From the NCBI GenBank assembly GCA_903867285.1, contig CAIPQX010000053.1:1-7194 (forward strand): DNA of 7,194 bases. The letters are read 5' to 3'. Shown here in pieces: positions 5,526 through 7,194 of the stretch; position 1 is the stretch's first letter, and the number at the start of each line of letters is the position of its first letter. Under the pieces are notes generated by a model. It was not told where the DNA came from, did not search any database, and saw nothing but the letters and a program-made list of their open reading frames with translations. Source of the stretch: an uncultured Actinomycetes bacterium (GTDB lineage Bacteria; Actinomycetota; Actinomycetes; Nanopelagicales; Nanopelagicaceae). The translations under genes and the position numbers were made by a program.

Positions 5526-5554
5526 AAGTTACTCCCTATCTATTGCCTCCACAA
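5526..5554 (-). promoter_or_regulatory. Predicted leaderless promoter of hpf
   Basis: On the minus strand a -35 TTGTGG (5549-5554) is separated by exactly 17 bases from a -10 TAACTT (5526-5531), which ends six bases before the ATG at 5519. The transcript would start at or within a base or two of the start codon. No suitable ribosome site exists between box and ATG (CTTGAT). Confidence 0.55.
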
Positions 5555-5637
5555 GTGGGAATCAGTTTAATCGGTCAGTATTTTCCGAGAGTTCTCAAAT
5601 TGATGTGCCTGAATAGTGGGAACCCCCAAGAGTTTGA

Positions 5638-5676
5638 GATTTGGCACTCGTAGCAATCGGTAGCGAGCGCCAAATC
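5638..5676 (-). terminator. Hairpin downstream of the lysine-rich gene, possible terminator
   Basis: GATTTGGC (5638-5645) pairs with GCCAAATC (5669-5676). After one mismatch the stem extends by CTCG/CGAG, giving 12 pairs with a 13-base loop. It lies about 50 bases past the stop of the lysine-rich gene and about 80 bases before the hpf promoter. It lacks a uridine run in the minus direction. The plus-strand side is pyrimidine-rich (TCTTTATCTCTCTTTTCTCT), but no plus-strand gene reads into it. Termination is therefore likely but not certain. Confidence 0.5.
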
Positions 5677-5727
5677 CCAATCTTTATCTCTCTTTTCTCT
5701 CACCCTTTAGGTAAGGAGTTTTAACCT

Positions 5728-6243
5728 TTAGAGTTTGAGGCGTAAGCGGTGCATACGCATCTTCTTGAGCGGCTTTGCTGCAGCACTCTTTATCGTTTTG
5801 GCTGGAGCACTCTTCACAGTTTTGTCTGGCGCCACTTTCTGTTCGGCAGATTTCTGATCGGTGATTTTCTTTGAAACAGCGACTCCAGCAGCAGTACCTG
5901 CAGCGACTGCAGCGCTCTCAACTCCCAAGGTGGCTGCTTTCTTGAGGCGAGAATTTGCGGGCTTGGTTAACCCGGTCTTAGTCGTAACCTTCTTGGCTGG
6001 TGCCTTCTTGGCTGGTGCCTTCTTGGCTGGTGCCTTCTTGGCTGGTGCCTTCTTGGCTGGTGCCTTTTTGACTGGTGCCTTCTTTGCGACTCTCTGTGCT
6101 GAGGCCTTGGTGGCTGCCAGCGCACCATTGCTCTCAACCACTATGGGAAGCACGACGCTGCCCAGCAGAGCAACGCTCAGGGTACGAGCGAGCCATTTCT
6201 TGCCGACCCCGACCGGGGCCACCTTCTTCTGAATTACATCCAT
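5728..6243 (-). CDS. Exported lysine/alanine/proline-rich protein, histone H1 tail-like
   Basis: A 171-residue protein. A Sec-type signal peptide (KKWLARTLSVALLGSVVLP, then a likely cleavage after SNGALA near residue 44) is followed by a very basic tract of KKAPA/AKKAP pentapeptides (about residues 53-85). A moderately hydrophobic Ala/Val/Gly stretch comes next (VESAAVAAGTAAGVAVSKK), then a second Lys/Ala/Pro region with SAPAKTIKSAAAKPLKK, and a basic C-terminus (MRMHRLRLKL). No enzymatic domain is visible. PAKKA repeats are typical of histone H1-like and HU tails that bind DNA or polyanions, but the signal peptide places this one outside the cytoplasm, where it could bind wall polymers or extracellular DNA. 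ATG 6243 is chosen over GTG 6255 because AAAGGTGA (6252-6259) is well spaced from it and overlaps the GTG. TATAAC at 6264-6269 may be a -10 box. Confidence 0.8.
   Translation of the reverse strand: MDVIQKKVAPVGVGKKWLARTLSVALLGSVVLPIVVESNGALAATKASAQRVAKKAPVKKAPAKKAPAKKAPAKKAPAKKAPAKKVTTKTGLTKPANSRLKKAATLGVESAAVAAGTAAGVAVSKKITDQKSAEQKVAPDKTVKSAPAKTIKSAAAKPLKKMRMHRLRLKL
5988..6077. repeat. 15-bp coding tandem repeat, six copies, in the lysine-rich gene
   Basis: Plus-strand unit CCTTCTTGGCTGGTG lies at 5988-6002, 6003-6017, 6018-6032, 6033-6047 and 6048-6062 with perfect identity. A two-change copy follows at 6063-6077 and a degenerate one after it. It encodes the AKKAP pentapeptide on the minus strand. 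Absolute synonymous-site identity of five copies means recent expansion or gene conversion. Confidence 0.95.
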
Positions 6244-6364
6244 TTGGTATTTCACCTTTCATAGTTATAGGCAGTAGTGGACCGCCCGAATGTGGGGATT
6301 CTGCTCACCTCTTGCTGGGCGCGCTGGGTCTCACACTCCCCCTGTGTATAGAAGGGGGCTTGGG

Positions 6365-6391
6365 ATGGCACACTTACCCCTATGCCCGTGA
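6365..6391 (+). promoter_or_regulatory. Possible short upstream ORF overlapping the permease start
   Basis: AAGGGGG (6352-6358) lies six bases before an ATG at 6365 that encodes MAHLPLCP and stops at TGA 6389-6391, seven bases inside the permease gene. The permease ATG at 6382 has no usable ribosome site of its own, so this small frame may deliver ribosomes to it, or it may be chance. Confidence 0.25.
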
Positions 6392-7194
6392 ACGAAGGAT
6401 TCGTACCGAAGATTCAGATTTTCGAACCTCATCGCGCATCCCTTCCACCACTTATCCCTTACCTCAAGGAATTTTGGACTAGACGCGCCTTTGCTACCGA
6501 GTTAGCTCGATTTGGCGATAAGGCCGAATACCTCGACTCCCGCTTAGGCAAGGTCTGGCTGGTGCTCAATCCCCTCTTATTGGGAATGGTCTACTACCTC
6601 GTAGTGACCATCATTCGCCCCGGAGGATCTGTTTCGGGAATGACCCGATTGGATCATCTCTTAATCGGACTCTTCACCTTCTACTTTGCGCAGAACTGTG
6701 TAACCGCCGGAGCTCTCTCCATAACCTCGGGCGGTCGCCTCATATTGAACCAGGCCTTCCCACGTGCGCTCCTCCCATTCTCATCGGCTATCCAGGCCTT
6801 CCAACAATTCCTACCAACTATTCCCGTCTACATCTTCGTGCTCGTTGCAGGAAAGTGGGCGTATCCAACGACGATCGTCCCTGGGTGGACCTGGCACTTC
6901 CTATGGATTCCATTCATCTTGATCTGTACCGGACTAACCGGATTTGGTTTAGCTCTTGTCTTTGCAACTCTCAATGTATATTTCCGGGACACAACTAAAT
7001 TGCTTACATACATCACGAGAATCTGGATGTACCTCTCCCCCGTCTTATGGTTACCAAGTAGTTTGCGTGGAAATATGAAAATCTTGCTCTGGATCAATCC
7101 ACTCGGACCAGTTCTCAATGCAACTTCGCGAGTATGGGTGAGTGGCCTTTCGTTAACGCGACCAATTATTTTGGGTTGCATACTGTGGGCCATC
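6382..7194 (+). CDS. ABC-2 type polysaccharide/wall polymer export permease (partial, 3' end missing)
   Basis: The frame is open from ATG 6382 to the right edge (271 codons). It encodes a membrane protein of the Wzm/TagG type, the channel half of an ABC exporter for O-antigen-like, teichoic-acid-like or galactan polymers. A cytoplasmic N-terminus (about 1-55) contains an amphipathic ELARFGDKAEYLDSRLGKVW segment. Helices follow at about 57-78, 92-113, 137-156 and 173-196. The family-typical LNVYFRDTTKLL (197-208) and WMYLSPVLWLP (215-225) come next, then INPLGPVLNATSRVW (238-252) and the beginning of the last helix. Substrate cannot be told. The partner ATPase is expected downstream, outside the window. 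The only in-frame alternative start near the beginning is GTG 6388; TAG at 6349-6351 closes the frame upstream. It diverges from the lysine-rich gene across 138 bp. Confidence 0.9.
   Translation, partial: MPVNEGFVPKIQIFEPHRASLPPLIPYLKEFWTRRAFATELARFGDKAEYLDSRLGKVWLVLNPLLLGMVYYLVVTIIRPGGSVSGMTRLDHLLIGLFTFYFAQNCVTAGALSITSGGRLILNQAFPRALLPFSSAIQAFQQFLPTIPVYIFVLVAGKWAYPTTIVPGWTWHFLWIPFILICTGLTGFGLALVFATLNVYFRDTTKLLTYITRIWMYLSPVLWLPSSLRGNMKILLWINPLGPVLNATSRVWVSGLSLTRPIILGCILWAI

Noticed and set aside
5861..6232. Plus-strand frame encoding GAFLA repeats opposite the lysine-rich gene
   Set aside because: It is the antisense shadow of the AKKAP repeat; the minus-strand frame has signal peptide, ribosome site and basic composition.
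6828..7193. Minus-strand 121-codon frame at the right end
   Set aside because: It lies opposite the permease, whose membrane pattern and NVYFRD-type motif clearly identify the plus strand as coding.

Overview
The window looks like an actinobacterial chromosome fragment of moderate base composition (about half G+C by eye). Three things point there. The minus-strand Tad/Flp pilus genes run tadA, tadB, tadC, a short pilin-like gene, then two TadE-like genes, matching the Rv3659c-Rv3654c order of mycobacteria as I recall it. Some promoter-like -10 boxes lie only six bases before start codons, as in leaderless actinobacterial mRNAs. The secreted HNH-like protein belongs to a type I know mainly from Actinobacteria. 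A small-genome freshwater or marine lineage is possible, but this is a guess.

Layout. Positions 1-3800 (minus) hold a compact Tad pilus operon: TadA ATPase, TadB and TadC platform proteins, a small one-helix pilin-like protein, two TadE-like pseudopilins, and the first 36 codons of another gene leaving the left edge. Positions 3947-5160 (plus) hold two overlapping genes diverging from tadA: a lipoprotein of unknown function and a lipoprotein with an HNH-like nuclease motif. Positions 5184-5519 (minus) encode a short-form ribosome hibernation factor. Positions 5728-6243 (minus) encode an exported lysine/alanine/proline-rich protein resembling a histone H1 tail. Positions 6382-7194 (plus) are an ABC-2 type export permease cut by the right edge.

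How they work together. TadA should power assembly of a pilus through the TadB/TadC membrane platform from small prepilin-like subunits. The two lipoproteins probably sit on the outer face of the same cell envelope, but nothing in the sequence proves they work with the pilus. The hpf, lysine-rich and permease genes look like separate transcription units.

The most striking feature is a set of short tandem repeats at gene junctions in the pilus operon. Five of its six junctions are four-base NTGA stop/start overlaps. At three of them the overlap lies inside an 18- or 15-bp tandem repeat whose length is a multiple of three, so every copy carries both a stop for the upstream gene and a start for the downstream gene. 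The sixth junction (tadC to pilin) has a 23-bp x4 repeat instead, and each unit has a ribosome-site-like AAGGG followed by ATG. A fifth repeat lies in the lysine-rich gene.
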